Positions 44,470-56,101 of a stretch of DNA of 64,000 bases are shown here, piece by piece. Under the pieces are notes generated by a model that was given only the letters and a program-made list of their open reading frames with translations, was not told the origin of the DNA and made no database searches. The first letter of the stretch is position 1. Each line of letters begins with the position of its first letter. A program made the translations under genes and the position numbers. Source of the stretch: Delphinapterus leucas (lineage: Eukaryota > Chordata > Mammalia > Artiodactyla > Monodontidae); assembly GCF_002288925.2 (NCBI RefSeq), contig NW_022098001.1, positions 220,739 to 284,738 of the forward strand. The letters are read 5' to 3'.

Positions 44470-46385
44470 AATTTTTGCCTTATGCTTCACAATACACGGA
44501 GTCACCATAAAGGCCCTTAACTTTCTTCACTGACTTTTGCCAACTGGTAATTTCATGACCACTTTCTCCCCTTTCTGAGAAATTTTGAGAATTAGACAAT
44601 GATATATCATGAAGCTGGAGAGGCAGTAGAATTTGGGTGTAATTAAGCAAGCCCTTGGAAATTTTTGCCTAATACCAAATTGGACCAGTAAAATCAAATC
44701 AAATAATTTATTCTTCCTCCTCTTTCTTTAGCCAAAATATGATTTCTCCCTCAATTCAATTTTATTACAACTAGTAACATAAATAGACTGTACGATTTCT
44801 AATAAGCAGAACTTGTGGGAAGTTATATATCCAATCACCAGTTATATAATTTTCTTGCTATAAGGAATATCTTCTAAGTTTGAAACAATCAGTGTTCAAA
44901 TAACCATTTAGAGGAGAGAAAATATGAAGTCTGCTGGTAGCATGGTTCCAATTTACGGTATGGAATAAACACAGCTATTTACATGTCCTTTGCTCTCTGT
45001 TATACAAACACTAGAAAAAGGAATAATTTATAGACTCCTCCTTCCCTGGAAAGGCTGTAGTATAAGCTCAACATCTCCTAATACACATTTTAAAAAATGG
45101 TTTAGTGTGTAAAGAAGTTAGTAATGGACAGATCAAAAAGCAAACCCAGATTTATTTGTTATTCGCTAAACTATCATCATGTCAGCAAAATTTTCAATAA
45201 CTATCTATGCACATAATGTTGACCTTGTTCTTGTGATAAGAACAGTTTAAATTGTGAAGGAAGTTTGAGGAAATCTTAGGGTCACGTCTCTTAACTTTAG
45301 AAATAATTGCAGAGAATTCTGAACAGAAATCTAATTTTCTGAGCTGCAGATATTCTTAACATGTTTTCATTTGGCAGCCCTGCCCTAGTTTCTTTTAATA
45401 AAGAATAGCGAGTCCATGTTATTTAAGGTGTCATATATTAATTGGTTAGGAGAAATGCTCAGCGACTTCTTTGAGACTTGACAGTTGCCTTGCGTAGCAA
45501 GCACAGCCCTGTTTTACTTGCTGCACTCAATTAAAATCTGGGTCTGCTGAGCAGTTTCTAGGTAGAGACCCAGTCTGATAGCTAATCATTAGTTCGTATC
45601 CTAATGACACAAAAACATTCCTGGAGACATTTAATTTTTAGCACCAGAGGTTTTCTTGATAAAAGATTTTTTTAAAAAATAGCTAATAAAGTCTTATTTA
45701 AAGTCTTACTTTAAAAATCAGAAATGGCATCACTGCCTGGTAAAATAAAGGAACAACCACTGAAAGGAGAAGAAAAATAATGGTTGTTGCCATCACTTGA
45801 CAATGTATTTAAAGTGCTACTTTGTACAATAAGAATTTCTTCTACACTCAGGAAGGAAATAAGATGGTAGAGCTAAAATTATTAGGCCAAATTATGCTTA
45901 GTTTTTCAGCTCGTTTTAGAGGTGTGTCTGCATGTTTATTGAAAGTGTGACTTTCTTCATCAAGACTTGTTCCCATTATATGCTGAATCAGAAAGAGCAA
46001 ATATTTTCATCATTCTCCAAAGGAAAGTTTAAAAATTTCTCTCATGATATTATATGAAAGCAATGGCTCAAGGAAAAAGACCCATCCTTTAAATTTAGAA
46101 ATGCTTTGAAAATAGTATTAACTCCAAGCCATTCTGATGTAATCTCTTAGTGACTAGATGTCAACTCTTTACATTATGCAACATGCAGCACCCCAGCTTT
46201 TGTCCATTTTTACTCTACCATGAAATTAATGGGCTAAACAAAAAATACTATCACCCACCTCTAAAACAATATGTCATTTTATCAGTGGGCTAAATTTTAT
46301 CTTTGAGGTTTGCATAAAATGTACTCACTCTGTAGATTCATGAAAAAATATAATTGGAAACATTTACAAATTTCTTTCCTGGCAC
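44470..46385. other. Unassigned, repeat-free looking DNA, no gene seen
   Basis: About 1.9 kb without recognisable repeats. The part at 45390-45680 is balanced in composition and has clustered TAAT motifs (tagctaatcattag, 45580-45593). Noted as a candidate conserved element only. No open frame of note. Confidence 0.4.
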
Positions 46386-46985
46386 TCCTCAGATCCTGGC
46401 ATCTGTGCTGCTTCTCTATGTCCCTTCACAGCCAAGCTTTCTTTTAAAAATTATCTTGTGCTAATGCTCTGTATTTCTTTAAGCCCATTTGTGCCTTCCT
46501 TCTTCAATCTAACAAACATCTCTTCCTGTACCTACTTAAACCACTCTCATTTAAGTCACCAATAGCCTCCAGATAGCTAGATCCAAAGGACATTTTTATA
46601 TCTTTATTTTATTGCACTCTGTGGGTTTTGATAATGTTGACAACTTGCCACCACCTTAAATTTTCTTTTCGCTTAGCTAGTGTGACAAGATTCATTCTCA
46701 TTTTGGAGGTCTGTGTTTAAATGTCACCTCAGAGGCTTTCTCTGGCCACCCTGTTTAGAATAATCTCCTGTCTAGATCCAAGCCCTGTTTTATTTTCTTC
46801 ACATTACATATAACTAACTGAAGTTATGTTGTGTACTTGTCTCCTTGACTATTGTATATGTTCATCCTAGGTTCTAAGCTTCATGAGAGCAAAGACTGTT
46901 CTCTTTGCCACTAACCCTCATACCTATAACAGTGCCTTCCATACACAAAAAGGAAGCTTAATAAACAATGACCAATAAACATGAG
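46386..46985 (+). mobile_element. L2 LINE 3' region, two adjoining pieces
   Basis: First piece to about 46600: 'cctcagatcctggcatctgt', 'agccaagctttcttttaaaa', 'accactctcatttaagtcac'. Second piece from 46690: 'ttaaatgtcacctcagaggc' (46717), 'ttctctggccaccctgttta', 'gttctaagcttcatgagagc' (46871), 'aaagactgttctctttgcca' and a tail '...aataaacatgagtgaatga'. The order matches the L2 end. Confidence 0.65.
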
Positions 46986-47244
46986 TGAATGAATACTGGG
47001 TCCCAGACCCTTAAAGCTAACTGGATATTTTCACTTAGATGCTTTGCAAGTACCTCAAAGTCAAGATTTTAGAACTTAATTCTTTCCTCCCAAACATGAT
47101 CTTTGAATGCTTCTTGTATATCTGAATTCCTTCATTTCATCACCCTTTGCATCTAAAAGGTAGACAGGATTTGGGGGTGATAGTTCTGTAATTTTCTTGA
47201 GTTGTTTTTCTCTTATTTATTTCTATTTCTTCTGTTCTTAGTTC

Positions 47245-47490
47245 AAACACTCCCACCTACTGCAATAGGCTTCTAACTGGTCTATTGTCCCCAGTCTTGA
47301 CTCCATTCAATCTATCCTCTACATTTTTACCTGCACAGACTTTCCAAAATGTAAACCTCCTCATTTTCATCCTTAGGTAGAAATCTTTCAATACTTCACT
47401 AGGCTTCAACAACAAAGCGGCACTTCTTTGCTTAGCCTTGTGAGCATCTTCATGACCTCTAGTCTCACCCTTTACCACCCTCCTCCATGT
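47245..47490 (-). repeat. Ancient dispersed repeat (family B), minus strand
   Basis: 'caataggcttctaactggtc' (47263), 'cccagtcttgactccattca' (47290), 'ctgcacagactttccaaaat' (47332), 'aatctttcaatacttcacta' (47382) and 'cttagccttgtgagcatctt' (47431). Complementary in order to the plus-strand copies at 15656 and 18700. The 91-codon minus frame here is repeat sequence. Confidence 0.45.
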
Positions 47491-47633
47491 TGTCTTCATG
47501 CTATAAAGGTACTTCCAGTGACCTAATTGCAAAATGCTCTTTTATTACTCCCTGTCTTCATATATACTGTTCTCTCACGTTAATACTCCTTCTCATTCTT
47601 CTCCAATTCTTCTAGCTATTAATCACTCTTTAA

Positions 47634-47745
47634 CAACACCACTTATTGTGTACCTACTACATGCCAAGCATTGTGCTAGGTGCAGGAAGTATAGCATTGA
47701 GGAAGAGCTAGACATGGTCTGTCCCTTCCTGAAGTAATAGTGTGG
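47634..47745 (+). repeat. Ancient dispersed repeat fragment
   Basis: 'caccacttattgtgtaccta' (47638), 'ctacatgccaagcattgtgc' (47656) and 'taggtgcaggaagtatagca' (47677): the 'point of decline' phrase of old mammalian repeats, probably family B or MIR-related. Confidence 0.5.
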
Positions 47746-48687
47746 TAGGGGAAGAGGCCATACGGTAGGGGTAGGGCTTGAGGAAGACAGAGGCATGCAT
47801 TAAATTACTTTAGAAAAGGTCATTTCATATTAAAATTCTCAAGAAAATGTCTGTGTTACACTAAAACAGAGACACAGAGGGAAGAACATTAATTTAAATT
47901 ACATGTGTTACTTGGTATGAAAACATAATCCATAAATATCTCTTTAAAAAACAATTCAACTTCTAATTGCTCCTTTCAATGGTTGGGTAGAATGTCACAT
48001 TAAAGAATCAAGTTGCATTTGGCTAACTTTTACTTTGATCTAGGTATACAAATAACAAAAACCAAATAGGATCCTTAATCTCGTGTGTGTGTGTGTGTGT
48101 GTGTGTGTATTGATATCTAGATAGATAAAATTTAAATATATATATTATTTATATATATTATTTAAACCCATCAAGTATATTTCATCTGGGGATTATTGTT
48201 CATTTATACAGTGATAATTTATTAGATTAATCCAGATAATAGGCCAACATTGCTGTAATCATATAATTTATAAATGTAGTTATTAAAACAAAGATAATTA
48301 TGTGAGTTAACTATATATTTTTGTACAACTCTCAAATTTGTAGAAATTATGTTCATTCACTCTCTTGTTTAGTCAACTGCAAACCAAGTTATATATTCTT
48401 GTTTTGGAAGCTTTAAAAGTCATATATTTTTGTTCCCAACAATATTACCCTCTTTCCAAATACTGTGTAAGGCACCAATAAATAAAAGCTTTAGAATAAG
48501 CAAATAAAATATATCACTGTTTTTATCCTGCAGAAACATTACAGTTCTGATTTGTGCATGTGTGCGTTGAACAATCCATCCTTCTCCCACAAGCTTCATC
48601 TTGAACTAAAGCCTGACTGATTCTTGCAATAAGAAAAATCTATACAACAAATAAATGGAAATATTTACAGAGCTCAAAATAGCTTTT
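47746..48687. other. Unassigned AT-rich DNA with a (GT)n run
   Basis: A GT microsatellite occupies 48083-48108, followed by an AT-rich stretch with 'tagatagata' to about 48165. Nothing else recognised. Confidence 0.5.
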
Positions 48688-48928
48688 TTTTTTCTTAAAT
48701 TTGTTTGGTTGCGTCGGGTCTTAGTTGCGGCAGGCGGGCTCCTTAGTTGCTGCTCTCAGGTTCCTTAGTTGCAGATTGCTGGCTCCTTAGTTGTGGCATG
48801 TGAACTCTTAGTTGTGACTAAGAGGGGTGTGGGATCTAGTTCCCGGACTAGGGTTAGAACCTGGGCCCCCTGCATTGGGAGCTCAGAGTCTTAACCACTG
48901 CACTGCACTGCACCACCAGGGAAGTCCC
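48688..48928 (-). mobile_element. CHR-type SINE, older subtype, minus strand
   Basis: Antisense SINE: 'ggttgcgtcgggtcttagtt' (48707), repeated 'ccttagttg' modules, 'gtgtgggatctagttcccgg' (48827), 'ctgcattgggagctcagagt' (48871) and the 5' end 'ccaccagggaagtccc'. It differs from the other long copies in its middle modules. A weak duplication agctttt (48681-48687, 48934-48940) is ambiguous. Confidence 0.85.
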
Positions 48929-49079
48929 TAGAGAGCTTTTATAATAATCAGATATTTTGAGGAAAAGCAGGATTAAAACTTTCTTTTAAAGTCACTTACC
49001 TATTTTTATACCATATTCTCCATTCAGTTATAAATTTGCTATTTAATGAGTAGCTACTCTAAGGCTCAGTTCTTCCATC

Positions 49080-49465
49080 ATGACTACTTTGGTTTGTAAA
49101 TAACCAAAATGCAGTTCAATTTTTTGATAAAAACAGGAACTTATTGGCTTACATAACCTAGAAGTACTTGAATAGATGCAGGCATGACTGGATCCACTGG
49201 ATAAACAACATTGTCAAAGTCCAGTGTCTCTTACCTCTCTACTCTCCTTTTCTTTATCTCATGTCCAGGCTTCATGGGTTGAATCCTTATCAAGCCCTGG
49301 CTTGAATCAACCTTATTACCAACATTGCCAGTTGGAAACGATGTACCTTCTCCCTAAGCGTTCCGTAAGTGCACATTCCTGAACCCATCACTGGAATAGG
49401 GGGAGATAGCCAGGTAACATAAGCTGAAGTATAGAGCTGGGATCAACTCCATAGGAGGTTTCTGC
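49080..49465. repeat. Ancient dispersed repeat (family C), class not assigned
   Basis: 'acaggaacttattggcttac' (49134), 'aggcatgactggatccactg' (49181), 'ccttctccctaagcgttccg' (49347) and 'ctgaacccatcactggaata' (49379) are in the order of an old mammalian repeat I recognise but cannot name. Its inverse may be present at 51290-51600. Confidence 0.4.
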
Positions 49466-49924
49466 AATTTAAAAAAATAGGGTGTTTTCCCAGTAAGGAG
49501 AAGGATGTTTTTACAATAAAAAGGTTAAGTTGCTTAGGCAGCAAAAAGCAAGAGTCATCAGCTAGACATGTAGCTCAAGGAATTTATACCTAGTGAGAAA
49601 GAGCAATAGATTCATAACTATAATTTTCACCCAATTCCACAATTAAATTTAGCTTTTTACAAAATATTAGAATAAAATTATATCCAAAAATTTACCGATT
49701 CAATACTATATTCAAAGCAGTGCTCTAAGCATCTAGTGGAATCGATGAGGCATGAGTAAGACAGTCTCTGCAGTTAAGTTTATCTATTTTAGGGGATGTG
49801 GCTAGATTTCATGTAAATAAATAGATGGTAGATAGATAGACAGTAGATAGACTGAAACTGCAGCAAAGTATAAAACGAAGTAGAAATCAATCAAAATGTA
49901 TGAGATTAATTCCTCCTCTCTTTT
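49466..49924. other. Unassigned DNA, no gene seen
   Basis: A degenerate GATA-type run lies at 49822-49852. Nothing else recognised. Confidence 0.45.
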
Positions 49925-50070
49925 ACTAGTTATATGACTTTGAGCAATGCAACTCATATCTCTAGGCTCTTTTGTTTACCTACATAATGGAAATACTATT
50001 TTCCATGTATCTCATACTCTTATGGGAATTAAAAATGATAAAATATCTGAAAATTCTCTTCCAGTAGTAA
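49925..50070 (-). mobile_element. MIR SINE fragment, minus strand
   Basis: 'tagttatatgactttgagca' (49927), 'tctctaggctcttttgttta' (49960), 'cctacataatggaaatacta' and 'tctcatactcttatgggaat' (50010) follow the antisense MIR core order. Confidence 0.6.
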
Positions 50071-50494
50071 AACACTTTCCAAATAAGACTTTTAAAAAGT
50101 TTCACAACAAGTAAATAAGAAGTTTATGCTACTTTGTACTAGTATCTTACTGTCATTACAGTTCAGTTATTTACTGTTGGTTTTAATGACTGCTTGGAGT
50201 TTCACAAATAATAGTAAACTGAAAATAAACCAGTATATGTCATTTAAAGTAATTGAGGTAATGTTAGGTATCAATTTTCCTAAAAGCACTGAGGAAAAAC
50301 TAAATTAGAAGTGGGAAATTAATTATTTTTAACATCCCATGTAAGGGAAATAAGATATAGTTTTAAACATATTAATTGAGAAATGCCCATTTCAAAAGAA
50401 AGAGTATAATTAATGGGATATACACTGACAGAGTCTCAGCAGAAGTCAAGGAAACTTTAAATTATTGGCTATTTTGTGGTAAATGATTAAGGCA
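50071..50494. other. Unassigned AT-rich DNA, no gene seen
   Basis: A 60-codon frame at 50126-50308 has no recognised motif and is not called. Confidence 0.45.
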
Positions 50495-50699
50495 CAGGTT
50501 GGCAAACTTTTCAACAAAGTGCCTGATAGTAATTATTTTAGCCTCAGGGTAACACAAGCTCCCTGTCACAATATTCAACTCTACCAGAATAACACAAAGG
50601 CAGCATAGATAGTATGTACACAAATATGTGTGCCAGTAAAATTTCTACACAAACTATGGCCCAAGGGCAATAGTTTATAGACCCTTGGTGTAAAGCAAC
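50495..50699 (+). mobile_element. hAT-Charlie-type non-autonomous DNA transposon
   Basis: Starts 'caggttggcaaacttttcaa', then 'gcctgatagtaattatttta' (50521), 'cacaatattcaactctacca' (50567) and 'actatggcccaagggcaata' (50653), ending 'gtttatagacccttgg'. The ends form imperfect hAT-style inverted termini. Flanking 8-mers ttaaggca (50487-50494) and gtaaagca (50700-50707) agree at six of eight, compatible with a decayed hAT target duplication. Confidence 0.65.
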
Positions 50700-51289
50700 A
50701 GAATCATTAACATATCTAACTGTATATAAGCCAATTTTTTCCCTTCTAACGTCTAGCGTTTGTTAGCTTTTTTGCAAAAAGAAAAGTGGAAGGATTATAA
50801 AAAGTGTCTTATTATGACAAAATATCATTATAAATTATAATCTAGAGGTAGAAAATGTCCTTAAAGTCATTTTACAAGCCCCATTTTGATATGATTTAAC
50901 TGAACCCTGAAATTGTATCCACAAAAATTACTCCATCTTCTATTTCATATTTACCCATATCGTCACCACACAAAAAAAAATAATGTCATTTCAGTTATCA
51001 GATACAAACCCAAATTCTTTATTCACTAGAGAATCATTCCAGATCAACTTCATAGCTTATAAATGAGCCAAAAAAACTTAACAGGCAAAGGTCTTGATGA
51101 ACATGGGTTGCTCTTACAAGTAGAAAAGGCCAATCATCTATTATTAACTAAAAAGAGAAGGATACATGGTAATAGTGATGTGTGTGTCTGTGTTTGTGTG
51201 TATGTATGTATGAGAAAGTGTGATATATAAATACACACACACATATATATGGAAATTCAGGAAAATAGTAGAAAATGTGGTAGCCATCT
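50700..51289. other. Unassigned AT-rich DNA with mixed TG/CA runs
   Basis: Imperfect TG and CA simple repeats at 51179-51248. Nothing else recognised. Confidence 0.5.
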
Positions 51290-51600
51290 TTATTTTTTGG
51301 TTTTTTTAACTTGCCAAAACTATTTCACCATTTTTCTGGCAATAGTTCCCCCAGTTTTGAGGAATTATTCTTTTTCACTCAAGCCATGAGGGTTTCCCAG
51401 GTTCTACACATAGGCCTGAACACGTGGCCCGAGCTGAGCCAATAAGAGCCTCTGTTCCTTCCAGTCACAGTGGTTAGCTGAGAGTTGAGGGAATCGATAT
51501 GGCCCGTTCGAAACTTTCCCTGGAATTTTATGATTGAAGCTGGGAGAGAGTCTCTGTGTATCTTGCCAGAATTATGCTAGATGCTTATGGAAATATTCTC
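51290..51600. repeat. Ancient dispersed repeat (possibly family C, inverted)
   Basis: 'aacacgtggcccgagctgag' (51419), 'ccaataagagcctctgttcc' (51440) and 'gattgaagctgggagagagt' (51532) resemble an old mammalian repeat in the opposite sense to 49080-49465. GC-richer than its surroundings. Family not named. Confidence 0.35.
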
Positions 51601-52802
51601 TAATAATACATTTATATATATGCATACAAAAGGATAAGCTTTTTTAAAACTAAAATAAGATCATGATATAACTAATTATCCAATTTTCATGTAAAAATGT
51701 ACACTTTTATTTGTAATTACATTGTGAGCTACCTTTATTAGTACCTAATTCATTTTCATAAGATATTTTATACACACACACACAAATTGACCTTCTAAAA
51801 TAGCGTACCATATTTTTCTCAAATTTACATTTACAGGTACAAACAATGTTCATTTGTTTTTTACATTTATTTATGATGTTTTTCTCTGTAAAGACCTTTC
51901 AAACATTTTGTGTACTCAAATCTGCCAGTCATTTCATTTATGCTTTCTAGTTTTTGTGACTGGCTGAAAATGATCTATTACAAGAGAATACAAACATTTT
52001 TTCTCTTAGTGGTTTCATTGTATTATAATGTTAAAATCTTTACCATTTTGAAGTAAGGGGCCTTAATTTATGTTTACTGAAATTAAGAACCAATTACCCC
52101 CATCTATTAAAAAACAAATGTTTTCAACTGATTTGAAATGCCACATATATTATTCCAAAACTTCCACAAGTCCTTGGTCCTGTTTCTGAACTTACGATTT
52201 TGTTCCATTGACTTGTATGTCTTTTCCTGAATCAGTAACTTACTTACTTTTTTCTTTAGAGATTTATAATGATTTTGACACCAGTTAAAGCAGGTCCCAC
52301 GTAATTGTTCCTTGTTTTCTAAACTTTTTAACTATACTTAACACTTCTTCCAGATGGACATTATGGTTAGTGTACTTAACATTCTTCCAGTGTTAAAGCT
52401 TTACACTCAGAAAACGTTCTTTCACACTACAAGGCTTTTACCTTTATGAGCCATATTACATGTTTCCTCATATACGACCTAAACATTTACTTTCTTTATG
52501 TTTTGATGCTTCTCTATGTGAGTGGTGTCTTTTTCCCCCCACTGTATTTTCTTACTAGTTTTGTACCAGCATTTTGCCTAGAAGCCAGCCATCCTACTAG
52601 ACTATCATCTTAATTATAACAGTTTGTAACTGAATCAGTTGAGTTTTCCTGGGAGACAACCTTATTAACTATCAATAAGGATAATTGCTCTCCTTTCCAA
52701 ATCTGTGGTTCTTTATCTTATTTATCTCGTCTAAAATAATTGGCATAAATATACAGAAAAGTAGTTGAACAATCTACATCCCCCTGCAGTAATATCATAC
52801 TG
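51601..52802. other. Unassigned AT-rich DNA, no gene seen
   Basis: About 1.2 kb with nothing recognised apart from a short CA run near 51772-51783. Confidence 0.5.
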
Positions 52803-53232
52803 GGTTGGATGGTGTCCACATAAACTCACGTCCTTCCCGGAACCTCAGAATGTGACTTCATTTGGAAATAGATTGCTGCACACATAACTAGTTAAGATGA
52901 AGTCATACAGGAGTAGAATGGGGCCTTAATTCACATCACTGGCGTCCTTATAAGAAGAGGAGGAGACACAAAGATAGAGACTAAGGGGAAAGCACCTTGT
53001 GAAGACTGAGGCAGAGATTGGAGTGATACAAGCCAAGGGATGGCAAAGACAGTGAGAAAAAAACTAGAAGAAAATAATAAAACATTCTCCCTCAGAGGGT
53101 CCAGTAGAATCCAACACTGCTGACACCTTTATTTTAGACTTCTAGCATCCAGAACTGTGAGAGAATAAATTTTTGCTGTTTTAAGACACCTAATTTGTGG
53201 TACTTTGTTGAGCTAAACCTAGGAAACTAATA
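52803..53232 (+). mobile_element. MLT1 (MaLR) LTR
   Basis: Near complete: 'ggttggatggtgtccacata', 'ggaacctcagaatgtgactt' (52839), 'atttggaaatagattgctgc' (52859), 'tagttaagatgaagtcatac' (52890), 'ggcgtccttataagaagagg' (52942), 'ctgctgacacctttatttta' (53117), 'agaactgtgagagaataaat' (53151) and 'gtggtactttgttgagctaa' (53197), ending 'gaaactaataca'. Non-autonomous ERVL-derived LTR. A polyadenylation signal (aataaa, 53164) lies in the usual place. Confidence 0.9.
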
Positions 53233-53459
53233 CAAATATTGACTACAGCTTTTATTATCAGAAAACGACTTCTTTAGATTTCTAAAGATATTCTTTATCA
53301 AGTTTAGGAAATGTCCTGCTATTTCTCTTTTACATAAAGTTTGTATCATATTTCTTGAATATAATGATCTTTCAGCAGGTATCATTGATATGATTCTATT
53401 GTTATTTTCTCCTTTATTGTATTAATATTTAACAATACAACAACCTAAACAATTCTCCA

Positions 53460-53925
53460 CCTCTCCCAGCATGTACATGCTTTTGAAGCTCCTGACAGTA
53501 ATATGAGGAATCAGTTTCTCTATACTTGGAATTTCTGCTGTCTATATGCCTTACCTTGTCCAACAGAACAGGGCAAAGGCAACATTTTTCAGTTCTGAGC
53601 CTAGGCCTCAAAAGAACCTGCATTCTTCCATGCTTCCTCTCGAAACCTGGCCACCACAGTCTGAGCAAGTTTGGGCTAGGCTGATGAATAATGGATTCTG
53701 CCTGAGCCCAAAACAGCCAACTACCCATTGAGTAAATGAGGTTATCAACTGCTAGCTAACCACAGAGGCATGAGTGAGTCTAGCCAAAGTCAGCCAAGCC
53801 TGGCCCGGACCAAGAGCACTGCCTAGCTGACCCAAGGACTCAAGAGGAACAATTAATGGTTGTAGTTTTGGGCAACTAAGACTTGGAGTGATTTGTTATG
53901 CAGCAATAATATAACTAAGAATAAA
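53460..53925 (+). mobile_element. Older MLT1-like LTR fragment
   Basis: 'gaaacctggccaccacagtc' (53642), 'gagcaagtttgggctaggct' (53663), 'gagtgagtctagccaaagtc' (53772), 'ctagctgacccaaggactca' (53823) and 'gtgatttgttatgcagcaat' (53889) follow the order of old MLT1 subfamilies. The minus 99-codon and plus 61-codon frames inside are repeat sequence. Confidence 0.55.
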
Positions 53926-54289
53926 TACATATAATAAACATAAATGACCATGTAAAATATATGTATCTATATATAAACTATATTAACAATATAAAATAAA
54001 CAACTGATATAAAGTTTATCAGTAGATTTTATAAAATTAAAGCATCCTTGATTTCTTATTAAAGAAATGGTCATAGTATAGAATTATAATAAAACAGTAC
54101 TAGATTCAGTTACTAATGTTTTACTTAGAATTTTGAATTTCTGTTCCAGAATAAAAGGCCTTGTATTTCCAGTTATTAAAATATTTTAAAATGATATTAA
54201 AGTTCAAATAATACTGAAAGTGATAAATGCATCCTTTATGAGTCAGTAAAAGATATTGTTACAACTGCCAAATATAACCTTTACTTTAT
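53926..54289. other. Unassigned AT-rich DNA, no gene seen
   Basis: Nothing recognised. Confidence 0.5.
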
Positions 54290-54480
54290 CATTTGCTGAA
54301 TCCTCATATGCAAGGGACCTTATGTCATTTTTCTATTCAATAATCTATACATAAGATTATTAATCTCAAATTTACTGTAAGGACTGAAGCTCAAATAAAT
54401 TAAGTAGCTTGTCCAAGATCAAGCTATTAGTAAGTGTTGCAATTAGGTTTAAACTCTTATGTGAATAATCCCCAAACTTA
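54290..54480 (+). mobile_element. MIR SINE, diverged
   Basis: 'ggaccttatgtcatttttct' (54316), 'taaggactgaagctcaaata' (54377), 'aagtagcttgtccaagatca' (54402) and 'agctattagtaagtgttgca' (54422) match the MIR core in order. Confidence 0.7.
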
Positions 54481-55740
54481 ATTTCTGGACCACTTTCAGG
54501 AGGTCTGAAGAACAAAGGAAGATCAGAGGAGGTAAACTGGGATGGCTTTACATCTGCATCATAATTTACCCTGAAAATCAAATATCTTCCTCAATATTTT
54601 CAATACTCAAGAGGTAATATTATACCCCCTTTTCTCTAATTTGGGATCCATAGTTACTTTGTATAAACATGCTTAATATTTATTTTAATACTTAATTTAA
54701 CTGGATTGTCACTGTTAGAAGAAATATGTGGGGCTCATAAAAATATTTAGAATTTGTAAGACACACTACCTAGCCTTTTCCAAGTCCATGTATATGTTTT
54801 GAATAACACCCAACATAAAAATAAAGTTGGTGAGTATAAGCTTTCTACTAAAGTCAGTAAATATTCACAATATTAACACATGATTCCATAAGGCCATGAA
54901 TAATTAAATCTTAATGGGATATTGTATATAAAATGATAAAATATGATAGTAAGAAAAGTAAGCTACTGTTATGATTGATATTAAAAATTGTGAATAATAA
55001 ATGCATGCAGAATTCTCTGTTCTAGAAAGAGGCACAATATAGTTGACCTCATGGGATCTGTAGGTTGAAATCATGAGCAATCATATAAATAGCATACGTT
55101 AGTGCCAAAGAATGGATTCAGGTTGTAAATCCTATGTGAGAAGGCAGTGATTATTCTGGGCTATGATAGATGGGATGGTGGCATAATTATAGAAGAGGTG
55201 GGATTTGAGCTGAATCTCTGAAAAAGTTAGAACTTAGAGAAGCAGAGAAGGCCATAAGGATATCTTGTTAGGGGAAATGACAGAAGTCAGAAGTGACAAA
55301 TATCTCTGATACTCCTGTCCCCACTCCAGAGCCCATGGCACACTACTAAAGATCTGTAGCTTTTTCCTCTTCCTGAGTTGAGGCAGTCTCAGAATGCCCA
55401 TCAATAGACAGCTGCCAATCAGAGATGGCACACAGAGAAAATTTTCTGTCAATCCATGATGGGTAAAAAAAATTATGTGTGGAGTAAAATAAACAAAAGT
55501 ATATTTATTTGACTGAAACAGGAAGAGTTAAGGAGAGTACTAATTGGAAAGTTTATAAGAACTGTAATTGGTGGCTAGAAGTTTGGGCTTTTCTTATATA
55601 CAATGGAGAATGATTAAAAACTTAAACAAAAAAGTAAATGAGGAAGCAATTGAGGACAGAGAAACCAGAGGAGGATTGTTACAGTGACCTTATAATGAGC
55701 AAAGGAAGCAAAATAGCATTAATGAAAAAGATACAGAAAT
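54481..55740. other. Unassigned DNA, no gene seen
   Basis: AT-rich, with a slightly richer portion at 55120-55460. No motif or repeat family that I can defend. Confidence 0.45.
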
Positions 55741-55822
55741 AAGATGCCTAGAGCAGAAGCAAGAAGAGCTACAGTCCTGCAGCCTGTGGAACAAAAACCA
55801 CATTCACAGAAAGACAGACAAA

Positions 55823-56043
55823 ATGAAAAGTCAGAGGACTATGTACCAGATGAAGGAACAAGGGAGTGGCACAATATAGCCAAAGTGATGAAAGGGAAGA
55901 ACCTACAACCAAGATTACTCTACCTGGCAAGGATCTCATTCAGATTCGATGGAGAAATCAAAAGCTTTACAGACAAGCAAAAGCTAAGAGAATTCAGCAC
56001 CACCAAACCAGCTCTACAACAAATGCTAAAGGAACTTCTCTAA
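55823..56043 (+). pseudogene. L1 ORF1 remnant with large internal deletion
   Basis: ORF1 normally encodes the L1 RNA-binding trimeric chaperone of roughly 300 or more residues. Here the first dozen codons from the ATG at 55823 join, at about 55860-55864, directly to the C-terminal domain region (EWHN..., 55867 on). The coiled coil, the RRM and the start of the C-terminal domain are gone, by my estimate about 750-800 bases. The junction changes frame, and the ATG frame reaches a TAG after 18 codons. The C-terminal part remains open in the other frame to the TAA at 56041-56043 (ARISFRFDGEIKSF ... LREFSTTKPALQ). No product with ORF1 function is possible. Confidence 0.85.
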
Positions 56044-56101
56044 GTGGGAAACACAAGAGAAGAAAAGGACCTACAAAAAAACCCACAAAACAATTAAGAA
56101 A

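Noticed and set aside
53429..53731. 99-codon minus and 61-codon plus frames
   Set aside because: Within an old MLT1-like LTR; no protein similarity.
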